Shown here in pieces: positions 8,218 to 15,758 of a DNA stretch of 64,000 bases (position 1 is its first letter; every line of letters begins with the position of its first letter). The position numbers and the translations under genes were made by a program. The stretch is taken from NCBI GenBank assembly GCA_951812665.1, contig CATOST010000024.1:62001-126000 (forward strand). Reading direction: 5' to 3'. This DNA is from an uncultured Acidobacteriota bacterium (GTDB taxonomy: Bacteria; Acidobacteriota; UBA6911; RPQK01; JAJDTT01). The notes beneath the pieces were generated by a model, which was given only the letters and a program-made list of their open reading frames with translations, ran no database searches and had not been told where the DNA came from.

Positions 8218-8863
8218 AATATTTTTCTCCGCCGTGCGCACACAGGCAGATCCTGTGCGGCACGACTGTAGATTCCGACCCAGACAACAGCTAAGGGTAA
8301 GAGGGATTCGTTGGCGGCGCGACCTTGGAAGGATTACTAAAGAGGTACTGTTGATCGCCACTTTCGGGCCTGAGCCCGATCAAGGAGCAAACAGGATACC
8401 TGTTCTTGACGATTACTTCCACCCGGGCACTCGCCATCATCCTGATATCGAGGCCAATTGAGTATTGCGGATTGTTGATGCAGTGCCCATCAGCATGACC
8501 GCCACCCGCCTGGCGGTGCGCCAGGATGAGAGAAGTAAAGGATCTCAACGACCGCTGACTCCAATTGCCCAGGTGTGAGGCCTCCCGGTCAGCAAGCCCA
8601 GGCTTCGTCCTTTTCCGCGTAGACCGAGGCTTCGAAGTCCGTCCATGCTCGGGCTCGTACCTTCCGTACCAGTCGGCAATTGGAGCACGGGAGAAGGGGA
8701 CAGTTACCTTGCTCTCAGGAGTTCCCCCAGGCAAGGCTGATCAAGGCGGATCCGATAAAAACTGAGGTGCCGATTGCGGTTCCTTTCCTGGCTCCGTCGC
8801 CCGCCGCATTTAGTGATTCCGGTTAGTGTGTCCTTCACCCCAGCTTCGTGAACGCCTCGATCG
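8218..8863. other. Long intergenic region with no convincing gene
   Basis: About 650 bp between the start of the helicase and the 3' end of the carbonic anhydrase gene. An open minus-strand frame spans 8291-8734, but its composition and lack of domain features argue against a real protein. At 8692-8707 there is a GGAGAAGGGGACAGT motif shared with the repeats that flank the toxin-antitoxin locus at 45.5-46.5 kb, so part of this stretch may be decayed mobile DNA. Confidence 0.5.
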
Positions 8864-9646
8864 TCATCCACAGTCCAGGACACGCTCGCCGAGCGGCTGC
8901 ACGGGCCGAAAGTTATTCGGATAGATGGCCCCGAACGCGGCGATCTGGTCCGGTGCCATGGTGAGCGGCTCGGTCAGGACGATCCAATTGACACCTTCGG
9001 TGCAGGGAGGGGTCGTGAGCGATCCTCGATATCGCCACATGGTTCGGGTGGTGGGCAGCAACGACGCCAGGTCGAGTCCGCTTGCAACTACGTGGGAGGC
9101 CGCAGGTTCGGGTGGAAGGTGCGACCAGACTGGCGCCAGAGTGTCGTTCGCCGGTCCTTCCTCGAAAAGAACTCCGACCACCGCAAGCGATCCGCCATCA
9201 CTCCGGTGGACCAGGTGCATCTCCAGTGGCAGCTGGTTGCCGTCAACCGTATGCTCGCTGCCATGGTGGAAGTGGAACTGCAGCAGATCGAAGCGTACCC
9301 CGTTGAGGACGATGGCGCTGCCAAGGTCCGGGTTCACCTGAATCGTGTGCCCGTTATTTTCGACGGCGATTCGGGTCTGCCGGTAGTCGAACTCGATCGC
9401 GAGCGGATCGGCGCTCCCTCCTGCGGTCAGGTCGATGGGAGACTGCTCCTTGCCCAAGGCGCACTTGCTGAACGTTGGGTCGAGCGTCCCCCAAAGTGCT
9501 GGACCGTTGTGCGGCTGGTAGCCCCATGACGGTCCGGTATGTTGTGATTCACTCTTGCCCCCGACGGGTGGAGAATGGTCGGCACTCTGGCACCCAAAGG
9601 GGACTAATGCGACGATGGCAATCCCGGACAAGAGAACTCGCTTCAT
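8864..9646 (-). CDS. Alpha-class carbonic anhydrase, lipoprotein
   Basis: 260 aa. It should hydrate CO2 to bicarbonate in the periplasm. A lipoprotein signal ends at the lipobox VPFGC (Cys19), predicting a lipid anchor. The alpha-CA fold is clear: WGYQPHNGPALWG, KEQSPIDL, the two zinc histidines in QFHFHHG, the third in EMHLVH, and TTPPCTEGVNWIV near the C-terminus. The third strand reads FHHG rather than the common FHWG. Length and motif order match bacterial periplasmic enzymes. The gene lies upstream of the bactofilin gene's 3' end on the same strand but about 100 bp away, so co-transcription is uncertain. Confidence 0.95.
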   Translation of the reverse strand: MKRVLLSGIAIVALVPFGCQSADHSPPVGGKSESQHTGPSWGYQPHNGPALWGTLDPTFSKCALGKEQSPIDLTAGGSADPLAIEFDYRQTRIAVENNGHTIQVNPDLGSAIVLNGVRFDLLQFHFHHGSEHTVDGNQLPLEMHLVHRSDGGSLAVVGVLFEEGPANDTLAPVWSHLPPEPAASHVVASGLDLASLLPTTRTMWRYRGSLTTPPCTEGVNWIVLTEPLTMAPDQIAAFGAIYPNNFRPVQPLGERVLDCG

Positions 9647-9744
9647 GACGCCTCCTTACGTCTCGAAAATGTGCCGGGTCAGGAAGAATCTTCTGGTCAG
9701 GAAACTGGCCGAACAGCTAGACCTTGGACCAATCGTGGACCCGG

Positions 9745-10173
9745 CTATTCCGTGGAATCCTGCGTGCGGTCGCCCATGTCGACGGTGCCTTTGAAGCTGC
9801 AGCCCTCTTTCAGAATGACTTGGGGAGCGATCAGCTTGCCTCGGACGCGTCCGGTTTCACTCAAGAGGATCTGTTCTTCTCCCCGAAGGAGCCCTTCTAC
9901 AAGACCATCAACGTGAATCACCCTGGCCAAGAGATCGGCCTTGATCCGGCCTTCCTTCCCCACAGTGATGTTGCACCCGGTAAGGGATAGTTGTCCTTCG
10001 ATACAACCCTCGATGAGCACGTCCTGCGTTCCGCTCAACTCCCCCCTGATGGTGATGCTGGAGCCGATGACGGATCGGTCACCGTTTCGCCCCGCAGCAT
10101 CTTGCTGGTTAGAAACCAGAGGGAAGGTCCCTCGGTCCGGGGTCGATGGTTTCGGCGAATCGTTTTCCCACAT
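9745..10173 (-). CDS. Bactofilin (polymer-forming cytoskeletal protein)
   Basis: 142 aa. The centre (about residues 35-135) is the bactofilin beta-helix: GSSITIRGELSGTQDVLIEGCIEGQL, seen as a series of short beta repeats ending each turn with G or D residues, followed by RVIHVDGLVEGLLRGEEQILLSE. Flanking tails are polar and disordered, as usual. The start is set at the ATG at 10173 because GAAGGGAG precedes it at good spacing and because upstream codons carry no similarity. Bactofilins polymerise without nucleotide and often recruit cell-wall enzymes or mark cell poles. No obvious peptidase partner is adjacent. Confidence 0.93.
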   Translation of the reverse strand: MWENDSPKPSTPDRGTFPLVSNQQDAAGRNGDRSVIGSSITIRGELSGTQDVLIEGCIEGQLSLTGCNITVGKEGRIKADLLARVIHVDGLVEGLLRGEEQILLSETGRVRGKLIAPQVILKEGCSFKGTVDMGDRTQDSTE

Positions 10174-10493
10174 GTCGTACTCCCTTCGGCAAAAATCCAC
10201 ACTATGGTAGATGACATCCCTGTCATCGCTCCGATGTCTCGCCTCAGGACTATCCCACGCTCTGACATTGCCGTGAATTGAGTTGATTTTCGAGATCAGG
10301 GCGCGCTGCTGTCGGGCTGGGCGTTGGGTCGGTCCGAATGGGGGCGCCACCATGGGGGCCGTCAGGGCCCTGATCTGCTGCCGCTGAGGGTCCCGAGCGG
10401 CCCGGTCGGGCTGCGGACGAGTAGAAGTTCCGTCTCAGGGACGGCGGGAGGGATCGGATCGTCGCCGTGTGGGGATGGGAGTTGGGCCGGTGC

Positions 10494-12287
10494 TCACGGA
10501 GACAGCAGCGCGGTGAAGGCGTCCTGGCGTTGGAGTGCGAAGTGGCGAGTGGCGGAGGCGAAGCTGTCAAACGAAGTCTGGTGAATGATGATCGCGATCG
10601 CGAGGTTGGTGCAGGTCGCATTGTTCGCCGGCGCGAATCGGGTGCGGGCGAGACAGTCGTCTTCGGCAAAGAGGGTGTCCCGGAGGTTGTGATTGACTTC
10701 GACCGCCCAGTGGCCGCGGTTGTCGGCAAGGAGTTGGCGGGGGGACGCGCGGTAAGCCGGCGCCGAGGTGATGCCGTAGACCTGCTCGCGGCTGGTTTTT
10801 CCGGTTCCGTCTTGCCGGGCGTCGGTGCGCCGGCGTGTGATGCGGAAGATCTGGGCGACGTGGGGGTAGTTCAGGAGGCCCTCCAGAGGAGTCATGACCT
10901 GGATGGAGCGCTGCTCGATGCGCCCATGGGCCAGGTCGGTCTCTTCCTGGAAAGACCCGGTCGCGTCCCGGTTCCAGTCGATGGTCGAGAGCAGCTCGTG
11001 GGTCTCGGGGGCGTTTTCCTTGACCGTCATGAGGTAGTCGGCCCCGTGGGTTTCGACGATGACGCGCGCGGTCTCGCGGGTGGTGTGCAAGGCGTCGACG
11101 GTGAGGACGCGGCCCGCAACGTCGACCTGTTCGAGCAGAGCGCGCACGGCGGCGATCTCTCCGCCCTCTTCATTGAAGCTGAGGGTGGCGAGGGGCAATC
11201 GGGTGGTGTGCTCGACCAGGGTGGCGGTCTCGAAGTGCCCGTCTCCGTTGCGGTTGGCGCCGCGAATCCGCTTGCCGTCCACCGCAATCGCGCGGCCCAA
11301 TTGCAGTCTCGGCATCGAGAACCGCCGGAGCACGGCCTCGATCTGGTCCGGATCCACCGAGGAGATCACACGGTGCAGGGTGGACTTGGAGACCGGAACG
11401 TAGCGGGCGGTCCGGGGGTTCTTCCAGGCGCCGATCGCCTCGAGTTCCGGCTGCGAGAGCTTCTGCGCATACTCGGCGGCGGCCACCGGTCCGCGCAGGT
11501 TCGCCAGCCGGGCGAGAAGGTAGACCGTGAGCACCGAGGCCACGGAATGCTTGCGACCCTGGGCGCGCCGGAAATCCTTGAGCTCGGCCAACTCCTGAAC
11601 CAGCGAGCGCAACTCGCTCGCGCCCTTCCGGGTCGGACCCTTGGGCTCCCACTTCGAGGTCAGCGGGCGAGGGTCGCGCAGACGACGGCAGGCGTTGCGC
11701 CGCAACGGGGACACGTACAGCTGCTTCGGCTGGCCGTGAGGATCGGTATAGCGACCGTTGTGACGCGCAAAACCCCGCGTGTCGCCGAGATAACGCCAGT
11801 TGGAAGCGCGGTAGAGGGCGCCGTCGAAGCGGGCGGGGTCGACGAAACTCTCGGCGATCAGCACCGGGTGTCCATAGTGCGCCTGCCAATCGTCGCCGAG
11901 ACGCCGCAGCATCCGGGCCAGCGTCCAGGAGCCGAGACCCGGGAAGACGCCCTTGGAGGCGAGAATCACGAATCGTGTGTTGTTTGCGATCAGATGCAGA
12001 CGCCGGTACTGCAGGTCGGGCTTCCAACCGATCCAGCGGTCCCGATGCCGGCACTTGAAGGCGCCCGACTGCCAGCCGGCGAGCGCCAGCCACTTCCCGC
12101 GCCATTCGACGACGTAGCGCAGACCGCGACCGGCAAACCGTTTGAAGCCGAGGTAATGGTGTTGGTGAACCCGTCGGTCCCACTTCACCCGCTCGTCGGG
12201 GCGGGCCAGTCGCACCTGGGCATCGTTGAGGAAAAACCCTTCCGGGGTTTCCTTGAAGATCACTTCGTCGTCTGCTGGAGCGCTCAT
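10494..12287 (-). CDS. ISAs1-family transposase fused to N-terminal DUF4338 (DruA-like) domain
   Basis: 597 aa from ATG 12287. Residues about 10-210 look like DUF4338, the domain of Druantia protein DruA: RYVVEWRGKWLALAGW, FKCRHRDRWIGW, YRRLHLIANNTRF and GHPVLIAESFVDP. From about residue 225 the protein is an ISAs1 (H-repeat) transposase: the associated N-terminal helical region (AELKDFRRAQGRKHSVASVL), then the DDE core with AVDGKRIRG, LTVDALHTT and the Glu in HWAVEVNHNLRD. All three catalytic positions look intact and there is no frameshift, so the element may be active. Terminal repeats could not be fixed. The fusion of a domain known from anti-phage defence with a transposase is the notable point. 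Confidence 0.9.
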   Translation of the reverse strand: MSAPADDEVIFKETPEGFFLNDAQVRLARPDERVKWDRRVHQHHYLGFKRFAGRGLRYVVEWRGKWLALAGWQSGAFKCRHRDRWIGWKPDLQYRRLHLIANNTRFVILASKGVFPGLGSWTLARMLRRLGDDWQAHYGHPVLIAESFVDPARFDGALYRASNWRYLGDTRGFARHNGRYTDPHGQPKQLYVSPLRRNACRRLRDPRPLTSKWEPKGPTRKGASELRSLVQELAELKDFRRAQGRKHSVASVLTVYLLARLANLRGPVAAAEYAQKLSQPELEAIGAWKNPRTARYVPVSKSTLHRVISSVDPDQIEAVLRRFSMPRLQLGRAIAVDGKRIRGANRNGDGHFETATLVEHTTRLPLATLSFNEEGGEIAAVRALLEQVDVAGRVLTVDALHTTRETARVIVETHGADYLMTVKENAPETHELLSTIDWNRDATGSFQEETDLAHGRIEQRSIQVMTPLEGLLNYPHVAQIFRITRRRTDARQDGTGKTSREQVYGITSAPAYRASPRQLLADNRGHWAVEVNHNLRDTLFAEDDCLARTRFAPANNATCTNLAIAIIIHQTSFDSFASATRHFALQRQDAFTALLSP

Positions 12288-12390
12288 ACCCCCAGGATGA
12301 AGCCTGGGGCGAAAAAAAGCCAGCGGAGAATGCAAACCTCTGCGGTTGTTGGGGCGAATCGTCAGATATTCCTAGCGTGGGATGGCCCTG

Positions 12391-12649
12391 TGTCTCGCCT
12401 GCAGGGCGACCTCTCACTGCGATACAACAAGCTCGTGACCGACGCGGCCTCCGGCGTGGAGCACACGGCGACCACGTGGAAATCCGGAAGCAGCGGATCT
12501 GGAGTCACAGATCCCGATTTCATCGTGGAAGGTTTCATAGAACTCCTCGATGGATTCTTCAAGGAGTGCCTGCGAGTGAACGAAGAGGACTGCCACTGAC
12601 CCGGAGCTACAGGAGATCAAGGAGCCGTGACCCGAATCGCCGCCGTCGA
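12391..12649. other. Intergenic region beside the ISAs1-type element
   Basis: No gene supported. The outer end of the transposon probably lies within or just before this stretch, but no matching inverted repeat or target duplication was found. Confidence 0.4.
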
Positions 12650-13174
12650 CTAGATAAAAATATCCTCGTCCGTGGTGTAGACGTCCGCCGGCCGCCCATC
12701 CCGTCCGAACCATCGCTCTACGATCGACCGGCCCGCCTGGATCAGAGCCGAAATCTGCTGCGCTGGCGCAATGATGCTGCGGTGGATGCGATAAGTTTCC
12801 GTGGAGATCCGGTTCAGGGCCCTGTTCATTTGGGAGGCCGCTTCTCGGGCGCCCGCCCGCAACCTATCCAGGCTCCGGGCGGTCTTCTCCTCGATCTCCC
12901 GAACCGAATCGCGCACGCTGTCCGAATGCCCGGAGGCCTCACGGGCCCAGCCCGACACCATCTTCAGGACGGGGATCATGTCCTCCAATCCGGCGTCGGC
13001 CTGTCTGACTGCTTGCCGAAACCGCTGGGACGTCCGGGTCAGTTCCTGGCACAATGAGCCGAGACCGCGCAGAGTGGAGGTCAGCAGGAAGCTGGTGAAG
13101 AGAGTCTGCACGACCACCAGAATCGTCATGACGACGACACCGATCACCACCGGTTGGGAGAGTTCGGATCCCAT
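12650..13174 (-). CDS. Membrane-anchored coiled-coil protein of unknown function
   Basis: 174 aa from ATG 13174. One N-terminal membrane segment (VVIGVVVMTILVVVQTLFTS) is followed by a long helical region rich in Arg, Glu, Ser and Ala with heptad-like spacing (about residues 40-140), then a short acidic end (VYTTDEDIFI). The architecture resembles DUF948-type proteins with one helix facing the cytoplasm or periplasm and a coiled-coil body, but no family is certain. It is divergent from queG, about 95 bp apart, so the two may share a promoter region. Confidence 0.75.
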   Translation of the reverse strand: MGSELSQPVVIGVVVMTILVVVQTLFTSFLLTSTLRGLGSLCQELTRTSQRFRQAVRQADAGLEDMIPVLKMVSGWAREASGHSDSVRDSVREIEEKTARSLDRLRAGAREAASQMNRALNRISTETYRIHRSIIAPAQQISALIQAGRSIVERWFGRDGRPADVYTTDEDIFI

Positions 13175-13269
13175 GCCGGGAAGAAACGTATCACATGCCC
13201 GTGGGTGCGGGAAGAGGTGTTTGAAGACCCTTCACCCTGACGCTGCCGGTAGTTGAGGGCCGGACCGGG

Positions 13270-14421
13270 ATGGAGCCGAATCGTCGCGCTCAGCTCACGC
13301 TCAGGATCAAGAAGAGAGCCCGCCAGTTGGGTTTTCATGCCGTAGGCGTCTCACCGTCGGATCCGGGACCCGACGACAAGCTCCGGGTCTGGCTGGAGCT
13401 CGGATTCCAGGGTTCCATGACTTATCTGGAGCGCCAGGCCGAGAAGAGGCTCGATCCGGGGAAGGTGCTGCCGGGCGTCCGCTCCATGATCTGCGTCGCC
13501 CTGGCCTACCCGCATTCCCAGCCGTTGCCCTACGACGATCCCAACCGGGGAGTCATCTCCAGGTATGCATCGGGGGACGACTATCACTCGGTCATGGGAG
13601 CCCTCATGACGAGCCTCCTGGAATCGATCCGGGAGGAACTGCCCGGAGTCGGGACCAGGTTCTACGTGGACAGCGGTCCGGTGATGGACAAGTACTGGGC
13701 CGCCCGGGCCGGCATCGGGTGGCTGGGAAAGCACACCAATATTCTGGACCGGAAGCTGGGATCCTGGTTCTTTCTGGGCGAGATACTGCTGGACTTGGAG
13801 TTGGACTATGACGAACCGGCCCTGGACCACTGCGGCTCCTGCACCCGCTGCATCGATGCCTGTCCCACGGACGCCATCGTCGAACCCTACCTGCTGGACA
13901 GCCGCCGCTGCATCTCCTACCTGACCATCGAGCTGAAGCAGGACATTCCCGAGGATCTGCGAGAGCCCATGGGCAACCTGGTCTTCGGCTGCGACATCTG
14001 CCAGGACGTCTGTCCCTGGAACCACCCGGTTCCCGATTCCTCCGTCCCTGATCTGGAGCCTCGTCCCGTCAACCGGTCGCCCGAACTCTGGGAGCTGGCG
14101 CAGTTGTCGCCGGACGAGTTTCGCGAGAGGTTCAGCGGCAGTCCCGTCAAGCGGGCGAAGTGGCGCGGTTTCGTCCGCAACGTCGCCGTGGCCATGGGCA
14201 ACTCCGGCAAGCCCGGTCTGGCGCCGGAGTTGACGAATCTCCTGAACTCGGAGGATCCCATGGTCAGGCGCCACGCGGGTTGGGCGCTGAAGCAGTTGGG
14301 CACGCGGGAGGCGCTGGACGCCGTCCGCAGGCGTTGCTCCCGGGAGCCGGATTCTGAGACGAGAGCGACGTTGCGAGAACTGCTCGACGACGAGGCGGCC
14401 GATCCGGCGGGGGTCAGTTGA
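13270..14421 (+). CDS. queG: Epoxyqueuosine reductase QueG
   Basis: 383 aa. QueG reduces epoxyqueuosine to queuosine in tRNA (wobble position of Asn, Asp, His and Tyr tRNAs) using cobalamin and two [4Fe-4S] clusters. The cluster motifs are complete: CGSCTRCIDACPTDAI (about residues 189-204) and GCDICQDVCPWN (about 243-254). The N-terminal part carries the cobalamin-binding fold including GWLGKHTNI. The last 60 residues form HEAT-like helices (PMVRRHAGWALKQLG), as in characterised QueG. ATG 13270 gives a full-length protein. It converges with the next gene, overlapping it by eight bases. Confidence 0.97.
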   Translation: MEPNRRAQLTLRIKKRARQLGFHAVGVSPSDPGPDDKLRVWLELGFQGSMTYLERQAEKRLDPGKVLPGVRSMICVALAYPHSQPLPYDDPNRGVISRYASGDDYHSVMGALMTSLLESIREELPGVGTRFYVDSGPVMDKYWAARAGIGWLGKHTNILDRKLGSWFFLGEILLDLELDYDEPALDHCGSCTRCIDACPTDAIVEPYLLDSRRCISYLTIELKQDIPEDLREPMGNLVFGCDICQDVCPWNHPVPDSSVPDLEPRPVNRSPELWELAQLSPDEFRERFSGSPVKRAKWRGFVRNVAVAMGNSGKPGLAPELTNLLNSEDPMVRRHAGWALKQLGTREALDAVRRRCSREPDSETRATLRELLDDEAADPAGVS

Positions 14422-14884
14422 TCCGGGTCGAGGAATGCTGTCCGACGCCGGCTGCGGCGGCGATTGGCGCCATCCTGCGCTCCAAATCCGCCAGTTTCTG
14501 CCGGTTCGCCTCCAGCGTCTTGGGCTGGACGACCTGGCCCACGAACTCGACGTGCATGGTCCAGGCCTGTTCCACCTGTCCGGTGTCCGGATTCCGGTAC
14601 CAGCCTGCCTCCCAGGTGCGCTTGTTGTTCAGTTCCCAGGTGATGATCTGACCCGGCTGGTAGCTGTACCGAGTCGGAACCACATCCAATTCCAGGATCT
14701 GGTCGTCGGGATCCAAAGGCAGCAGTATCACGATGCGGGCATCGGGATTCTGGTGGCGGCACTCCGGGTCGGAGAACACGGGCAGGTCCGTGTAAAGGAC
14801 CCGATAGGGCACGATCGGCAGCTGGTCGGTTTCTTCAGGACGAGCACCCAACTGGGCTGTAGACGCGCTTGTTTCTTCGGACAT
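14414..14884 (-). CDS. Conserved-looking hypothetical protein
   Basis: 156 aa from ATG 14884. No signal peptide or membrane segment. A central beta-rich part (RIVILLPLDPDDQILELDVV, then ITWELNNKRTWEAGWYRN) is followed by a short helix (EANRQKLADLERRMA). I do not recognise the family. SD-like AGGAGG lies upstream (minus-strand CCTGGGAGGTTCCTGAAATG reads GGGAGGTTCCTGAAATG), supporting the start. The 3' end overlaps the queG stop by eight bases in convergent orientation. Confidence 0.7.
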   Translation of the reverse strand: MSEETSASTAQLGARPEETDQLPIVPYRVLYTDLPVFSDPECRHQNPDARIVILLPLDPDDQILELDVVPTRYSYQPGQIITWELNNKRTWEAGWYRNPDTGQVEQAWTMHVEFVGQVVQPKTLEANRQKLADLERRMAPIAAAAGVGQHSSTRIN

Positions 14885-15136
14885 TTCAGGAACCTCCCAG
14901 GCTGGCGTTTCTGGCGCCGGCGTGAACGCGGCGCTCGGATCTGAGGTGAGAGCCGCCGGGCAAATTGGATGGGAATGATAGCAGAGGGGAACGAGAAAAG
15001 AGAAAAGCGAAAACAGGAAAGAGTGTGTGGGAGCGGGTTGGTCACATGGAGGTGAGAGAGTTGCCCCCGACTTGGCCAGTGGGAGTGTCGCCGGTCAGCG
15101 TTGCAACCGGATCGTTCGAGAACGGATCTTGAGAGC
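14885..15136. other. Divergent intergenic region
   Basis: About 250 bp between divergent genes. It contains a purine-rich run near 14990-15030 (AGAGAAAAGCGAAAACAGG) but no gene that I can support. Promoters for both neighbours should lie here. Confidence 0.5.
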
Positions 15137-15688
15137 ATGAGCAGTTTCGTCGCCATCGATTTCGAGACCGCCAATGACAGCCGGGACAGTGCGTGCTCGG
15201 TGGGCCTCGTCGTGGGCCGGGAGGGCAAGATCGAGGTGTCGCGGACGTTTCTGATTCGGCCGCCGGCGCCGGAGTTCAGATTCACCTGGGTCCACGGACT
15301 GGACTGGGAGGACGTGCGCGGTGCGCCCAGCTTCGGCGAACTCTGGCCGACACTGCGTCCTTGGATCAAGAGTGCGGAATTCGTCGCTGCTCACAACGCG
15401 CCTTTCGATAGAAGTGTCCTCCATGCTTGTTGCGCCACGTACGGCGTGGTGGCACCCTGGAAGCCGTTCGTCTGTACGGTGCAGTTGGCGCGGAGGCAAT
15501 GGGGGATCTACCCGACGACGCTGCCGGATGTCTGCGGACGGCTCCGCATCCCGCTGAATCATCACGAATCGGGATCCGACGCGGAAGCGTGTGCACGCAT
15601 CGTCCTGGCCGCCGAGGCGGCGGGGTGGAGTCGGTTGCGACCCCGTCGCCGCCGGAAACGATTCCGAAGGTCGTATCGAAACCGGTGA
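15137..15688 (+). CDS. DEDDh 3'-5' exonuclease (DnaQ/epsilon-like)
   Basis: 183 aa. ATG 15137 is chosen because AIDFET, exonuclease motif I (Asp, Glu), follows directly. Motif II is HNAPFDRSVL and motif III is H-x-S-G-S-D-A-E-A (His and Asp), completing the DEDDh set. Proteins of this size and order act as proofreading-like or repair exonucleases on single-stranded DNA. The C-terminal 20 residues are strongly basic (RLRPRRRRKRFRRSYRNR) and may bind nucleic acid. No partner polymerase is nearby. The gene lies just upstream of the perfect hairpin and the IS1634 element. Confidence 0.93.
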   Translation: MSSFVAIDFETANDSRDSACSVGLVVGREGKIEVSRTFLIRPPAPEFRFTWVHGLDWEDVRGAPSFGELWPTLRPWIKSAEFVAAHNAPFDRSVLHACCATYGVVAPWKPFVCTVQLARRQWGIYPTTLPDVCGRLRIPLNHHESGSDAEACARIVLAAEAAGWSRLRPRRRRKRFRRSYRNR

Positions 15689-15703
15689 GTAGTAACGAGG
15701 GAG

Positions 15704-15758
15704 CCTAATAATCCTTGAAAATCGGCAGATGACCTGCCGATTTTCAAGGATTATTAGG
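15704..15758. repeat. Perfect 24-bp inverted repeat (hairpin) at an IS edge
   Basis: Arms at 15704-15727 and 15735-15758 are exact inverted copies, with the 7-base loop GATGACC. The arm begins CCTAATAATCCTTG. No T-tract follows, so it is not a standard intrinsic terminator. The last six bases of the right arm, ATTAGG, are also the target duplication of the adjoining insertion sequence, so the element inserted exactly at the hairpin base. Confidence 0.93.

Noticed and set aside
8291-8734. A minus-strand frame of 147 codons in the 8.2-8.9 kb gap
   Set aside because: No domain, no SD and odd composition; it may cover degraded repeat DNA, so I left it out as a gene.
10363-12390. CAGGGCC-type ends as inverted repeats of the ISAs1-type element
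   Set aside because: CAGGGCC occurs at 10363 and (inverted) at 12384-12390, but further matches are weak and no target duplication is present, so ends are not assigned.
10467-12599. A long plus-strand open frame of 710 codons across the ISAs1-type element
   Set aside because: It is antisense to the transposase and lacks any domain pattern; long antisense frames are expected in GC-rich DNA.
12414-12713. A minus-strand 99-codon frame beside the coiled-coil gene
   Set aside because: Overlaps the 3' end of the coiled-coil gene in another frame and lacks features of a real protein.
15704-15758. The perfect hairpin as an intrinsic terminator
   Set aside because: It has no following T-tract and the stem is AT-rich, so I treat it as a repeat structure.
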